A DNA stretch of 64,000 nt from Afifella sp. IM 167 (GTDB taxonomy: Bacteria; Pseudomonadota; Alphaproteobacteria; Rhizobiales; Afifellaceae), in contig NZ_NSLC01000009.1 of the NCBI RefSeq assembly GCF_020144925.1, positions 1 to 64,000 of the forward strand. The letters run 5' to 3'. The position numbers and the translations under genes are program-made. Below, one piece after another: positions 45,899 to 54,759 of this stretch (position 1 is the stretch's first letter; each line of letters starts with the position of its first letter). The notes beneath the pieces are model-generated. The model was not told the origin of the DNA. It worked only from the letters and a program-made list of their open reading frames with translations, and ran no database searches.

Positions 45899-47107
45899 AT
45901 GAGACAGAAATTAGGTGCCGTTGGCGTAGCCGCGATCGTGCTCACCGGCGCGATGGCGAGTTTCGCCCAGGCGCAGGACACGGTGAAGATCGGTATCCTG
46001 GGCGATCAGTCCTCGGCCTATTCCGCCATCGGCGGGGAGGGCTCGGTGATCGCCGCCCAGATGGCGGCGGAGGATGCCGGCGACGTGCTCGGCCATCCGG
46101 TGGAAGTCGTCTCCGCCGATCACCAGAACAAGGCCGATATCGGCTCGGCGATCGCCCGGCGCTGGTACGAGGAGGACGGCGTCGACCTGATCACGGACCT
46201 CGCCGGCTCTTCGGTCGCGCTGTCGGTGATCGAGCTGGCCCGCAACGAGAAGAAGATCGCCATCACCACGGCTGCCTCTTCCGACATCACCGGCCCGAAC
46301 TGCTCGCCCTATGCCGCGCAATGGGTCTACGACACCTATGCGCTCGGCAAGGCGCTCGGCACCTCGGTGACCGAAGCCGGCGGCAAGAAGTGGTTCTTCA
46401 TCACCGTCGACTATTCCTTCGGCCACGCGCTGGAACGCGATGCCACGACCTTCCTGGAGAAGGCCGGCGGCGAGGTCGCGGGCAGCGTGCGCGTGCCCTT
46501 CAATACTTCCGATTTCTCCTCCTTCCTCCTGCAGGCGCAGGCCTCCGGCGCCGATATCGTGGCTCTGGCCAATACCGGCGCCGACATGGTGAACGCGCTG
46601 AAGCAGGGCATCGAATTCGGCCTGCAGAACAGCGGCCAGTCCTTCGTCGGCCTCAACGTCTTCCTGACCGACGTGAAGGCCCTCGGGCTGGACAACGCCC
46701 AGGGGCTCGACCTCGTCGCGCCCTTCTATTGGGATCAGGACGATGACACGCGGGCCTGGTCGGCGCGCTTCGAGAAGAAGCTCGGACGCAAGCCCACCTA
46801 CATCCAGGCCGGTGTCTACAGCGCCGTCAGCCACTACCTGAAGGCGGTCAAGGCGGCCGGGACCACCGACGCCGACAAGGTGATGGAGGAGATGCGGGAT
46901 CTGCCGATCAACGACTTCATGACCGACAATGGAAAGCTGCGCATCGATGGCCGCGTGGTGCGCGACATGTATGTCTACGAGGTGAAGTCCCCGGCCGAAT
47001 CGAAGGGCGACTGGGACTTCTACAAGCTCGTCTCACGCCTGCCGGCCGAAGAGGCCGTGCGCCCGCTCGACGAAGGCAACTGCCCCCTCGTGAAGGCCGG
47101 CAACTGA
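45899..47107 (+). CDS. Branched-chain amino acid-type ABC substrate-binding protein
   Basis: Type I periplasmic binding protein (LivK/Peripla_BP_6 family) of 402 residues. The signal peptide is VAAIVLTGAMASFAQAQ before DTVKIG. Conserved segments KIGILGDQSSAYSAIGGEG, a DLAGSSVALSVIELA ligand-site region and VYSAVSHYLKAV are present. AAGGGAGAGAAGC precedes the ATG at 45899. No LivHMGF membrane or ATPase genes are adjacent, so it is an orphan binding protein here. Members often bind aromatic or aliphatic acids rather than amino acids. Confidence 0.88.
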   Translation: MRQKLGAVGVAAIVLTGAMASFAQAQDTVKIGILGDQSSAYSAIGGEGSVIAAQMAAEDAGDVLGHPVEVVSADHQNKADIGSAIARRWYEEDGVDLITDLAGSSVALSVIELARNEKKIAITTAASSDITGPNCSPYAAQWVYDTYALGKALGTSVTEAGGKKWFFITVDYSFGHALERDATTFLEKAGGEVAGSVRVPFNTSDFSSFLLQAQASGADIVALANTGADMVNALKQGIEFGLQNSGQSFVGLNVFLTDVKALGLDNAQGLDLVAPFYWDQDDDTRAWSARFEKKLGRKPTYIQAGVYSAVSHYLKAVKAAGTTDADKVMEEMRDLPINDFMTDNGKLRIDGRVVRDMYVYEVKSPAESKGDWDFYKLVSRLPAEEAVRPLDEGNCPLVKAGN

Positions 47108-47128
47108 CGCGGGCTTTTGATGGATCTG

Positions 47129-47145
47129 CCGCAGCGTTGCTGCGG
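47129..47145. terminator. Small stem-loop after the binding-protein gene
   Basis: CCGCAGC and GCTGCGG form a 7-bp stem with a GTT loop 21 bases after the stop codon. A larger hairpin follows at once; together they form a double terminator-like structure. Confidence 0.45.
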
Positions 47146-47148
47146 TGT

Positions 47149-47180
47149 ATGCGGGCCGGAGCAGACGCTCCGGCCCGCAT
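47149..47180. terminator. Large hairpin between convergent genes
   Basis: ATGCGGGCCGGAGC pairs with GCTCCGGCCCGCAT, a perfect 14-bp stem with an AGAC loop, between the binding-protein gene and the convergent carboxymuconolactone decarboxylase-like gene. No T run follows on either strand, but stem length and position support a terminator. Confidence 0.65.
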
Positions 47181-47249
47181 GCGTTCTGGCAGGGGCGCTT
47201 TGGCGGCAGCCTTAAGGAGAGGGACGCCCAGGCGCCCCGCTGGCCGCGG

Positions 47250-47633
47250 CTATTTGCCGGCCGCTTCCTCGTCGAAGGCGGAGCGGGCGACGCGGAAGGA
47301 ATCGACGGCGGCCGGCACGCCGCAATAGATCGCCACCTGCAGGAAGACTTCGCGGATTTCCTCCTTGGTGACGCCGTTCCTGAGCGCGCCGCGCACATGC
47401 ATCTTGAGTTCGTGCGGCCGGTTCAGCGCGCTGATCATCGCAAGGTTCAGCATCGAGCGTATCTTCTTCGGCAGCTCCTCGCGGCCCCACACGGCGCCCC
47501 AGCAATATTCGGTGACCAGCTCCTGCATGGGCAGGTTGAAGTCGTCGGCGCTGGCGATCGATTTTTCCACGAACTCGGCGCCGAGCACCGATTTGCGGAT
47601 TTCCAGCCCACGTTCAAAGGTTTTCTGGTCCAT
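47250..47633 (-). CDS. Carboxymuconolactone decarboxylase-family protein
   Basis: A 127-residue all-helical protein of the CMD/AhpD family, close in length and type to PcaC (4-carboxymuconolactone decarboxylase). Segments include EYCWGAVWGREELPKKIRSM, NLAMISALNRPHELKMHV and the conserved GVTKEEIREVFLQVAIYCGVPAA. It lacks the CxxC of AhpD peroxidases, so a decarboxylase or lactonase-like role is more likely. Last gene of the leftward leuB-to-CMD set; 119 bases separate it from the dehydrogenase gene upstream. Confidence 0.85.
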   Translation of the reverse strand: MDQKTFERGLEIRKSVLGAEFVEKSIASADDFNLPMQELVTEYCWGAVWGREELPKKIRSMLNLAMISALNRPHELKMHVRGALRNGVTKEEIREVFLQVAIYCGVPAAVDSFRVARSAFDEEAAGK

Positions 47634-47752
47634 GCTTCATTCCTTCCGGGGAGGGTGTTGCGGCGCCGATGACGCCAAAGATCATCCGGCCGCCTCGGCC
47701 GCCGGACGGGCAAAGGGCGTCGGACGGGCTTGGCGCCACGCCCGGCGCGATC

Positions 47753-48652
47753 TCACGAATGGCGCTCGCGGATTTCGACGCCGGCCCAGTCCTCGACGAC
47801 CTTGACCATGGATGTGAAGTCGGAATCGGGGCCGTATTTGCGGTTGGTGATGGCGAGCATCTGGCGCACCAGCGATCCGGCGATCATGGGCACGCCCATG
47901 GCCTCGGCCTCGTCGACGCACAGGCGCACATCCTTGTAGGAGAGGGCGGTGGCGAAGCCGAAGTCGAAGGTGCCCGGCAGCACGGCCTTGGGGAACTTGT
48001 CCTGCGTCGCCGAATTGCGGCCGGTGCTGACATTGATGATGTCGAGCATCACCTTCGGATCGATGCCGGCCTTGACGCCCATGGCGAGCGCCTCAGCGCT
48101 GAGGGCGATGGCGGCCGCGGCCAGCATGTTGTTGGCGAGCTTGACGACCTGGCCGAGGCCGGGCTCCTCGCCGACGAAGAAGACCTTGCCGAAGGTTTTG
48201 GCGATCGGCTCCACCTCATCGAAGGTCGCCTGCGGGCAGGAGACCATCAGGGCGAGCGTGCCGTTGGTGGCGCCGGCGATGCCGCCGGAGACGGGGCAGT
48301 CGACCCATTGCATGTTCTTCGCCGCCAGCCCTTCGGCGACCCGCTTGGCCGTGCCGGGGCCGGTGGTGGAGACGTCGAGCAGGATACGCGCCTTGGAGCC
48401 GGAGGAGACGCCGTCCTCGCCGAGCGCCACGCGCTCCAGGATGTCGGGCGTCGGCAGGCTGGTGAGGACGATCTCCGCCTGGTCGGCCACCTCGCGCGGC
48501 GAGGCGGCCTTCGTCGCGCCGAGGGCGAGGAGGGGCTCCAGCGCCGCCTCGTTCTTGTCGAAGACGACGAGCTCATAGCCCGCATCGATCAGGCGCTTCG
48601 ACATCGGCCCGCCCATGCGGCCGATGCCCACAAAACCGAAAATACGCGTCAC
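47753..48652 (-). CDS. 3-hydroxyisobutyrate dehydrogenase-family oxidoreductase
   Basis: NAD(P)-dependent beta-hydroxyacid dehydrogenase of 299 residues. GFVGIGRMGGPM is the cofactor motif at the N-terminus, DCPVSGGIAGATNGTL the substrate-binding segment, and Lys171 in GQVVKLANNM is the catalytic lysine. Start is a GTG at 48652 preceded by GAGGACAAAAAGAAC. Family members act on 3-hydroxyisobutyrate, tartronate semialdehyde or 2-hydroxymethyl dicarboxylates. It lies downstream of the ABC importer genes on the same strand. Confidence 0.88.
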   Translation of the reverse strand: MTRIFGFVGIGRMGGPMSKRLIDAGYELVVFDKNEAALEPLLALGATKAASPREVADQAEIVLTSLPTPDILERVALGEDGVSSGSKARILLDVSTTGPGTAKRVAEGLAAKNMQWVDCPVSGGIAGATNGTLALMVSCPQATFDEVEPIAKTFGKVFFVGEEPGLGQVVKLANNMLAAAAIALSAEALAMGVKAGIDPKVMLDIINVSTGRNSATQDKFPKAVLPGTFDFGFATALSYKDVRLCVDEAEAMGVPMIAGSLVRQMLAITNRKYGPDSDFTSMVKVVEDWAGVEIRERHS

Positions 48653-48786
48653 GTTCTTTTTGTCCTCTTCGATGTCTTGGCCGGTGTCCTGGCTGTCGGG
48701 CGCGGCAGGCCTAAGGGTCACGTCTCCTGCAAGGGGCGGCCCCGAAGCGCTCCAGCACGGCGGCGAGGGCCGCCGTCTTTTGGGTT

Positions 48787-49605
48787 TCAGTGCTTGGGGC
48801 GCCAGCGCAGGAGATATCTCTCCAGCCGGATGATGCCCATGTCGATGGCGAGGACGAGGGTGCTCGTCACGATGAGGCCGGCGAACACGCCCGTGGTGTT
48901 GAACAGACCCTGGGCCTGCGCCACGAGGTAGCCCATGCCGTGGGTGGAGCCCATGTATTCGCCGATGACCGCGCCGATGAGGGCAAAGCCGATCGAGACA
49001 TGCAGGCTCGACAGGATCCATGACATCGCCGACGGCATGTAGACGTAGCGCATCAGCTGGCGGTCGCTCGCCTGCAGCATGCGGGCGTTGTTGAGGATGA
49101 CGTTGTCGACCTCGCGCACGCCCTGCAGCGTGTTGAAGAAGACGACGAAGAAGGTGAGGGAGATGCCCAGCGCGACCTTGGAGGTCAGGCCGAGACCGAA
49201 CCAGATCAGGAAGATCGGCGCGAGGATGACGCGCGGCAGGGCGTTGAGGATGCGGATATAGGGATCCAGCACCGCGCATAAGAGGTCGATGCGGGCGAGA
49301 GCCACGCCGAAGATGATGCCGAGGATCGTACCGATCACGAAGGAGAGAAAGGCCTCCAGCAGCGTCGTGCCGAGATGCAGCCAGATGAAACCGGTCGCGA
49401 ACCACTTGTAGATGAGGGCGGCGATGTCGGTCGGCTTGCTGAAGAAGAATTCGTCGATATAGCCGAGGCGGGCGCCGAATTCCCACACCAGCACGATGAA
49501 CACAAAGGTGAAGATCTGCAGGGCGAGGATGACCCAGCGGCTCGTATGCTTGCGCGTCGAGCTGATCGCGATGCCGCGGTCGGCGGCCACTCTATCGAGA
49601 CTCAT
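48787..49605 (-). CDS. ABC transporter permease (NitT/TauT type)
   Basis: Inner-membrane permease of 272 residues with six helices and the EAA loop ALPRVILAPIFLIWFGLG, characteristic of SsuC/TauC/ThiX permeases. The start overlaps the ATPase gene by 14 bases. It works with the ATPase and binding protein encoded immediately upstream on the minus strand. Confidence 0.92.
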   Translation of the reverse strand: MSLDRVAADRGIAISSTRKHTSRWVILALQIFTFVFIVLVWEFGARLGYIDEFFFSKPTDIAALIYKWFATGFIWLHLGTTLLEAFLSFVIGTILGIIFGVALARIDLLCAVLDPYIRILNALPRVILAPIFLIWFGLGLTSKVALGISLTFFVVFFNTLQGVREVDNVILNNARMLQASDRQLMRYVYMPSAMSWILSSLHVSIGFALIGAVIGEYMGSTHGMGYLVAQAQGLFNTTGVFAGLIVTSTLVLAIDMGIIRLERYLLRWRPKH

Positions 49606-50407
49606 CGTAAGACCGTTTCACTTCGTCGCGAAGGTCCGCCCATATCTGCTGATAGAGGCGGGTGAACTTCGGATCCATGCGGATCTCGATCACATCGCGC
49701 GGCCGTTCCAGGTCGACGTCGTAGACGCCTTTCAGGTGTGCCGGTCCCGCGGACAGGACGACCACCTTGTCGGCGAGCGCGATGGCTTCCTCCAGGTCGT
49801 GGGTGATGAACAGAACCGTCTTGCGGTTCTCCAGCCACAGACTGAGAAGCTCGTTTTCCATGTTCTGGCGCGTCTGGATGTCCAGCGCGCTGAAGGGCTC
49901 GTCCATCAGCAGGATGCGCGGATCGACGATCCAGCTCTGGGCGATGGCGACGCGTTTGCGCATGCCGCCGGAGAGCTGGTACGGGAAGCGGTCCTCGAAG
50001 CCGGCAAGGCCGACGCGGGCGATCCACTTCTCCGCCTCGTCCGTCGCCTCGGCATAACCGACGCCGCGGAAGGTGAGGCCGAGCCGCACATTCTCCAGCA
50101 CCGTGCGCCAGGGCAGGAGGGCATCCTGCTGGAAGAGATAGGCGGCGTGCTTGTTGATGCCCTGCAGCGGCTCGTTGAAGATCAGCACGTTGCCCTTCGG
50201 CGGCACGAGCAGTCCCGCCGCCACGTTGAGAAGGGTCGACTTTCCGCAGCCCGAGGGTCCGACGACGGCGACGAAGCTGCCGTCGTCGATATCGAGGGTG
50301 ATGTCTTCCACGACCGTGTGGATGTCGCCTGCAGGCGTCGCGAAACGCACCGTCAGGTCCTGGAAGTGGATCGCCGACTCCGTCGGCGATCCGTTCGTCT
50401 CGGGCAT
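49592..50407 (-). CDS. ABC transporter ATPase (NitT/TauT type)
   Basis: ATPase of 271 residues. Walker A GPSGCGKS (residues 50-57), Q-loop FQQDALLPW, signature LSGGMRKR and Walker B ILLMDEPFSALD are the TauB/SsuB signatures. The ATG at 50407 gives a normal N-terminus. It forms one importer with the genes on both sides. Confidence 0.93.
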   Translation of the reverse strand: MPETNGSPTESAIHFQDLTVRFATPAGDIHTVVEDITLDIDDGSFVAVVGPSGCGKSTLLNVAAGLLVPPKGNVLIFNEPLQGINKHAAYLFQQDALLPWRTVLENVRLGLTFRGVGYAEATDEAEKWIARVGLAGFEDRFPYQLSGGMRKRVAIAQSWIVDPRILLMDEPFSALDIQTRQNMENELLSLWLENRKTVLFITHDLEEAIALADKVVVLSAGPAHLKGVYDVDLERPRDVIEIRMDPKFTRLYQQIWADLRDEVKRSYDESR

Positions 50408-50448
50408 GGCTCGCACCCCGTGAGCCGCAGCCGCAGCTGTCGTCTGCA

Positions 50449-51510
50449 CTATTGGGTTCCCAGCTCTTTGTTCGCCGCGTCGGCGAATTCGTTGGTGTAG
50501 GTGTTCGCCAGGTCGACGTCCGCCGAAGCCAGTTCGGGCACCGATTCCTTCAGCAGCTCGAACGGGTGCTCGGCTGCCTCGGGCTCGATGCGGCCGGTCT
50601 CGGAGAAGATCTGCTGCATGTTGTTGATGATCTGCAGATACTGCTCGGGGTTCTCGCCGACGATGTCCGCAGGCATCGTGTCGACCCACTCCTGCGTCGT
50701 GTGGCTGTGCATCCAGCGCAGCGTCATCACCATCGCCTTGGCAAGGCGCCGGGCCTCCTCCTGGTGGGAATCGATCCATTCGGCGCGGGCGTAGAGCGAG
50801 GCCGCCGGATACTCGCCGCCGAACAGCTCCTTGGTGCCTTCCTCGGTGCGCGTGTCGGCGAGGATGCGGAACCGGTCCGGATCCTTCATCTGCAGCGGCG
50901 TGATGGAGGGCTCGCCGTTGACGACGGCGGCGACCTGGCCCTGCTCGGCCGCGGCGATGGTGGAGGCGGGCCCGCCCACGGCGACGATGGAGACGGAATT
51001 CTCGTCGACGCCATCCTTGCGCAGGATGTATTTCAGGAGGAAGTCGGTGGCCGAGCCGGGGCTCGTCACGCCGACGCTCTTGCCGGCGAGATCCTTGACC
51101 GTCTTCACCTCGTCAAAGGAGGGCGGGGCGACATAGAGCGCCATGCCCGGCAGCTTGGTGGTGAGCACGATCGCTCTCACGTCCTTGCCCTTGGAGGCGA
51201 AGGTGATCGTGTGCTCGTAGTAGCCCGAGGCGACGTCGATGGAGCCGCCGATCAGCGCGGTGGCGACGAGCGAGCCGCCGTTGATGCTGACGAGTTCGGC
51301 GTCGAGGCCGGCCTTTTCGAACATGCCGAGTTCGCGGGCGAGGATGATCGGCATGTACGGCACGAAATGAAAGCCGGCGACGCCGATATTCACCTTCAGC
51401 TTGTCCTGTGCCACGGCCGGCGCCGACAGGGTCGTGGCGGCGAGAAGTCCGAGACCCGCCGCCGCACAGAAGAGGCGTCGCGTCACCATTCTTACCTTTG
51501 ATCGAGCCAT
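50449..51510 (-). CDS. ABC transporter substrate-binding protein (NMT1/ThiY/SsuA type)
   Basis: Periplasmic binding protein of 353 residues. Signal peptide (LFCAAAGLGLLAATTLSAPAVAQ, cleavage before DKLKV), then VAGFHFVPYMPIILARELGMF and GGSLVATALIGGSIDVASG, standard for the NMT1-like family. GGGAGGAATAAG precedes the ATG at 51510. The family imports taurine, alkanesulfonates, thiamine precursors and aromatic acids. Being in one set with a leuB-like gene and a beta-hydroxyacid dehydrogenase suggests an organic acid. Confidence 0.9.
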   Translation of the reverse strand: MARSKVRMVTRRLFCAAAGLGLLAATTLSAPAVAQDKLKVNIGVAGFHFVPYMPIILARELGMFEKAGLDAELVSINGGSLVATALIGGSIDVASGYYEHTITFASKGKDVRAIVLTTKLPGMALYVAPPSFDEVKTVKDLAGKSVGVTSPGSATDFLLKYILRKDGVDENSVSIVAVGGPASTIAAAEQGQVAAVVNGEPSITPLQMKDPDRFRILADTRTEEGTKELFGGEYPAASLYARAEWIDSHQEEARRLAKAMVMTLRWMHSHTTQEWVDTMPADIVGENPEQYLQIINNMQQIFSETGRIEPEAAEHPFELLKESVPELASADVDLANTYTNEFADAANKELGTQ

Positions 51511-51601
51511 TCTTATTCCTCCCTTGATCGTTTTTTTTGCTCCCTGCGGAGCGTTCGGGCTGGCCTGAAGCCGGGCCGTCGTCGGGGGCTCTGCCGCCTG
51601 C

Positions 51602-52660
51602 CTAGATCGCGGCTGCGATGGCGTCCCCCATCTCGCTGGTGCCGACGCGCTTGTCGCCCGGCCTGGCGATATCGGCGGTGCGATAGCCCTGCGCGAGGGC
51701 CGCACCGACTGCCTTCTCGATGCGCTCGGCGCCTTGCGGGCAGTCGAGCGAAAGCCGAAGCATCATGGCCGCCGACAGGATGGTGGCGACGGGATTGGCG
51801 ATGTTCTGTCCGGCGATGTCGGGAGCCGATCCGTGGATGGGCTCGTAAAGGCCCTTCTTGGTGCCGCCGATCGAGGCGGAGGGGATCATGCCGATCGAGC
51901 CCGAGAGCATGGAGGCCACGTCGGAAAGGATGTCGCCGAACAGGTTCGGCGTCAGCATCACGTCGAAGCGGGTCGGCTCGCGCACCAGCATCATGGCGGC
52001 GGCGTCGACATACATGTGCGTGAGTTCCACCTGCGGATATTCGCGCGCGACCTTCTCGACCGTCTCGCGCCAGAGCTGCATGGCCTCCAGCACATTGGCC
52101 TTGTCGACGGAGCAGACGCGGCGCTTGCGCGTCATCGCCGTCCTGAAGGCGACGTGGGCGATGCGCTCCACCTCGGATTCGGCGTAGACCATCGTGTTGT
52201 AGCCGACGCGCTCGTTGTCCTTGGTGCAGATGCCGCGCGGCTGGCCGAAATAGAGGTCGCCCGTCAGTTCGCGGACGATGACGAGGTCGAGGCCCTCGAT
52301 GATTTCCGCCCGCAGTGGCGAAGCGTCCTTGAGTTCGGAAAAGACCGATGCGGGCCGGATATTGGCGAAGAGCTCCAGATCCTTCCGCAGCCGCAAGAGA
52401 CCCTGCCCGGGGCGCTTCGCCCCAAGGTGCTCGTATTCGAAGCCGCCCACCGAGCCGAAGAGAATGGCATCGCACCACGCGGCGAGTTCCTGGCTCTCCG
52501 GCGGCAGCGGATCGCCCGTCGCGTCATAGGCTGCCGCACCCACCAGGCCTTCGCGCATCTCCATGGAGATGCCGTGCGGCTCCAGCGCCTTGAGCACCTT
52601 GACGGCTTGGGCGACGATCTCCGGCCCGATGCCGTCTCCGGCCATCACAGCGACTTTCAT
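51602..52660 (-). CDS. leuB: 3-isopropylmalate dehydrogenase-like enzyme
   Basis: NAD-dependent oxidative decarboxylase of a 3-substituted malate, 352 residues. The IPMDH signatures [24 protein letters not shown], the catalytic tyrosine in [11 protein letters not shown], lysine in SVDKANVLE and the Mg-binding aspartates in [12 protein letters not shown] are present. [16 protein letters not shown] is the mark of LeuB rather than isocitrate or tartrate dehydrogenase. It is the first gene of a leftward set that continues into an ABC importer, unlike a plain leucine-biosynthesis locus, so it may be a catabolic copy. Divergent from leuC/leuD-like genes. Confidence 0.88.
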   Translation of the reverse strand: MKVAVMAGDGIGPEIVAQAVKVLKALEPHGISMEMREGLVGAAAYDATGDPLPPESQELAAWCDAILFGSVGGFEYEHLGAKRPGQGLLRLRKDLELFANIRPASVFSELKDASPLRAEIIEGLDLVIVRELTGDLYFGQPRGICTKDNERVGYNTMVYAESEVERIAHVAFRTAMTRKRRVCSVDKANVLEAMQLWRETVEKVAREYPQVELTHMYVDAAAMMLVREPTRFDVMLTPNLFGDILSDVASMLSGSIGMIPSASIGGTKKGLYEPIHGSAPDIAGQNIANPVATILSAAMMLRLSLDCPQGAERIEKAVGAALAQGYRTADIARPGDKRVGTSEMGDAIAAAI

Positions 52661-52734
52661 TGTATTGCTTTTCCGTACCACCCTAGACGCTGCGAAGCGT
52701 ATTCTGGGCGGAGGAAAACTGTCAACCAAAATCC

Positions 52735-52747
52735 CGATATTAATTCG
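52735..52747 (-). promoter_or_regulatory. 13-bp regulon motif, site 2 (leuB side)
   Basis: On the minus strand the site reads CGAATTAATATCG, ending 9 bp before TTGACA (52725-52720). A possible -10, AATACG, lies 16 bp further on (52703-52698). It is oriented towards the leuB-to-CMD genes. Confidence 0.55.
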
Positions 52748-52796
52748 AGTTTTTGCTAGGAAGGCGCGGTTTTCCGAGAGTTAGTCGTCATAAAAT

Positions 52797-52809
52797 CGAA
52801 GCAATATCG
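52797..52809 (+). promoter_or_regulatory. 13-bp regulon motif, site 3 (leuC side)
   Basis: CGAAGCAATATCG ends 10 bp before TTGACA at 52820-52825 and faces the leuC-like gene. No convincing -10 follows at the usual distance, as expected of a promoter that needs an activator. Confidence 0.5.
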
Positions 52810-52919
52810 TAGCTTGTCATTGACACCGGGGCCGTCCGGGTGTGGGCTGGCGAGGATGGGATTCAAGCCGCGCGAAAAGCCCTTGAAAGGCGCGTATGGC
52901 GGCGGGGAGGAGCCTTCGA

Positions 52920-54185
52920 ATGGGTGCGACGATCATCGAGAAAATCCTGGCCCGAACCTCGGGCGCAGCCGTCGTGGGGCCGGGCGAGATCGCCGTGTGC
53001 CGGCCCGATATCGTCGTCCAGCTCGACATGCCCTTTTACGTCGACGGCTTCTGGTACAGGCCGAAGAAGGTCTACGATCCGGACAGGATCGCCATCATCT
53101 TCGATCATGGCATGCCGGCCCCCACGATCAAGGAAGCCTCCGGCATGGCGGAGGGCCGGCGCTTTGCCAGGGAATTCGGGTTGAAGCACGTCTATGATTT
53201 CGGCCGGCACGGCATCTCGCATGTGGTGGCTGCGGAGAAGGGGCTCGCCCGCCCCGGCGAGCTCCTGGTGAACTGCGATTCCCACAGCTGCGCCGCCGGT
53301 GCGCTCAATTGCGCCGCGCGCGGCGCCGGCCCGCTGGATGCGCTGCAGGCGATGACGCAGGGGCTCGTCTGGTATCCGGTGACGCCCACGATCCGCTACG
53401 AATTCACAGGCGCGCTCGCGCCCACTGTCAGCGGCAAGGATGTCTTCTTCCATATCGCCCAGGTCTATGGCGGCCACAGCAATATGAGTGTGGAGTTTGG
53501 CGGCCCGGGGCTCGCCGCTCTCGCCATGAACGAGCGACGCACGATCGCGACGATGTGCGCCGAGATCGGCGCGGAATTCGCGCTCTTCGAATACGACGCC
53601 ATCACAGCGGAATATCTGGAAGGCCGTATCGACCGGCCGGCGGAGCCGGTGGCGCCCGATGCCGACGCCGAATACGCCGATCGGCGCGTGATCGACCTTG
53701 CAGAGGTGGAGCCTTACGTGATGCTCCCGCATGCCGTGCCCAACAACGGCGTGCCGATCTCGCGCTTCGACCGGGAGGTGGCGATCGATCAGGCCTTCAT
53801 CGGCTCCTGCGCCAACGGGCAGATCGAGGATATCCGGATCGCCGCGGGCATCGTGGCCGGCAGGCAGGTGGCGCCGGGCGTCCGCCTCATCGTGACGCCG
53901 GGTTCGCAGGACATTTACCTGCAGGCCGTTCGCGAGGGGCTGGTGGAGACGCTGACGGTGGCCGGGGCCGTCGTCACCAATTCCACCTGTGGCGCCTGCC
54001 TCGGCTACCACATGGGCGTTCTCGCGCCGGGCGAAGTCTGCCTGACGGCGAGCACCCGCAACTTCAAGGGCCGCATGGGAAGCTCGCAGGCCGAGATCTA
54101 CATGGGCTCGCCGGCCACGGTCGCCGCCTCGGCGATCGCAGGGGTGATCACCGATCCGCGCGGCTCCATCGCCGGCACGGCCTGA
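52920..54185 (+). CDS. leuC: 3-isopropylmalate dehydratase large subunit-like (aconitase family)
   Basis: Iron-sulfur hydro-lyase subunit of 421 residues, the length of the archaeal/Thermus-type LeuC branch rather than the 470-residue enterobacterial one. Cluster cysteines are Cys297 (IGSCANG) and Cys357/Cys360 (TCGACLG). Also visible: DHGMPAPT, CDSHSC and SHVVAAEKGLARPGELLV. GGGAGGAGCC stands before the ATG at 52920. It should pair with the small subunit encoded 17 bases downstream and isomerise or dehydrate a C2-substituted malate. Confidence 0.88.
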   Translation: MGATIIEKILARTSGAAVVGPGEIAVCRPDIVVQLDMPFYVDGFWYRPKKVYDPDRIAIIFDHGMPAPTIKEASGMAEGRRFAREFGLKHVYDFGRHGISHVVAAEKGLARPGELLVNCDSHSCAAGALNCAARGAGPLDALQAMTQGLVWYPVTPTIRYEFTGALAPTVSGKDVFFHIAQVYGGHSNMSVEFGGPGLAALAMNERRTIATMCAEIGAEFALFEYDAITAEYLEGRIDRPAEPVAPDADAEYADRRVIDLAEVEPYVMLPHAVPNNGVPISRFDREVAIDQAFIGSCANGQIEDIRIAAGIVAGRQVAPGVRLIVTPGSQDIYLQAVREGLVETLTVAGAVVTNSTCGACLGYHMGVLAPGEVCLTASTRNFKGRMGSSQAEIYMGSPATVAASAIAGVITDPRGSIAGTA

Positions 54186-54202
54186 CAGGAAAGGACGAGG
54201 GT

Positions 54203-54727
54203 ATGGATCTCGTGCGCGAAGGCCGGGTGTGGAAATTCGGCGACCAGATCAACACCGACCTGATGCTGCCGGGCTCCGCCTTTCGGCTGCCGAAGGAGGA
54301 GCAGCACATGCTCTGCTTCGAGGCGATCCGGCCGGGCTGGGTGAAGGAAGTTCGCGAGGGCGACATCCTGATCGGCGGGCGGAATTTCGGCCTCGGCTCG
54401 GGCCGGCCGGTCGGCGCCGTGCTCCACACTTGCGGCATCCGGGCGGTCCTCGCGGAATCGATCAACGGCCTGTGCCTGCGCAACTGCATCAATGTCAGCC
54501 TGCCGGCGATGAACTGCCCGGGCGTGTCGGCGCTGTTTGAGGAGGGTGACACGGCCCGTATCGACTTTCGCCGCGGCCGGGTGGAGAACCTGACGCGCGG
54601 CGGCGAGATCGATGCGATGCCGCTTCCGGGCATCCTCGTGGACATCGTTCAGGCGGGCGGCATCGTGGAGATGCTCATCGCGCAGGGCTTCATCGAGTCC
54701 GAGCCGTTCCTGGCAGCCCGCAGCTGA
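54203..54727 (+). CDS. leuD: 3-isopropylmalate dehydratase small subunit-like, altered active-site loop
   Basis: Swivelling-domain subunit of 174 residues. DQINTDLMLPG and GGRNFGLGSGRPVG correspond to the family's DxIDTDxIIP and NFGCGSSREHA. Here the cysteine of the loop is leucine and SSREHA is SGRPVG. That arginine-containing loop contacts substrate, so specificity may differ from 3-isopropylmalate; 2,3-dimethylmalate-type or other hydroxyacids are possible. AGGAAAGGACGAGG precedes the ATG. It ends 32 bases from the convergent oxidoreductase gene. Confidence 0.82.
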   Translation: MDLVREGRVWKFGDQINTDLMLPGSAFRLPKEEQHMLCFEAIRPGWVKEVREGDILIGGRNFGLGSGRPVGAVLHTCGIRAVLAESINGLCLRNCINVSLPAMNCPGVSALFEEGDTARIDFRRGRVENLTRGGEIDAMPLPGILVDIVQAGGIVEMLIAQGFIESEPFLAARS

Positions 54728-54759
54728 GGGCGCCCCGCCGCTTCGGATGCGCCTAACGC

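Noticed and set aside
51525-51545. T8 run after the leuB-like gene, considered as a terminator between leuB and the binding-protein gene.
   Set aside because: On the minus strand it reads as an A run and no stable stem precedes it, so it does not make an intrinsic terminator in the transcribed direction.
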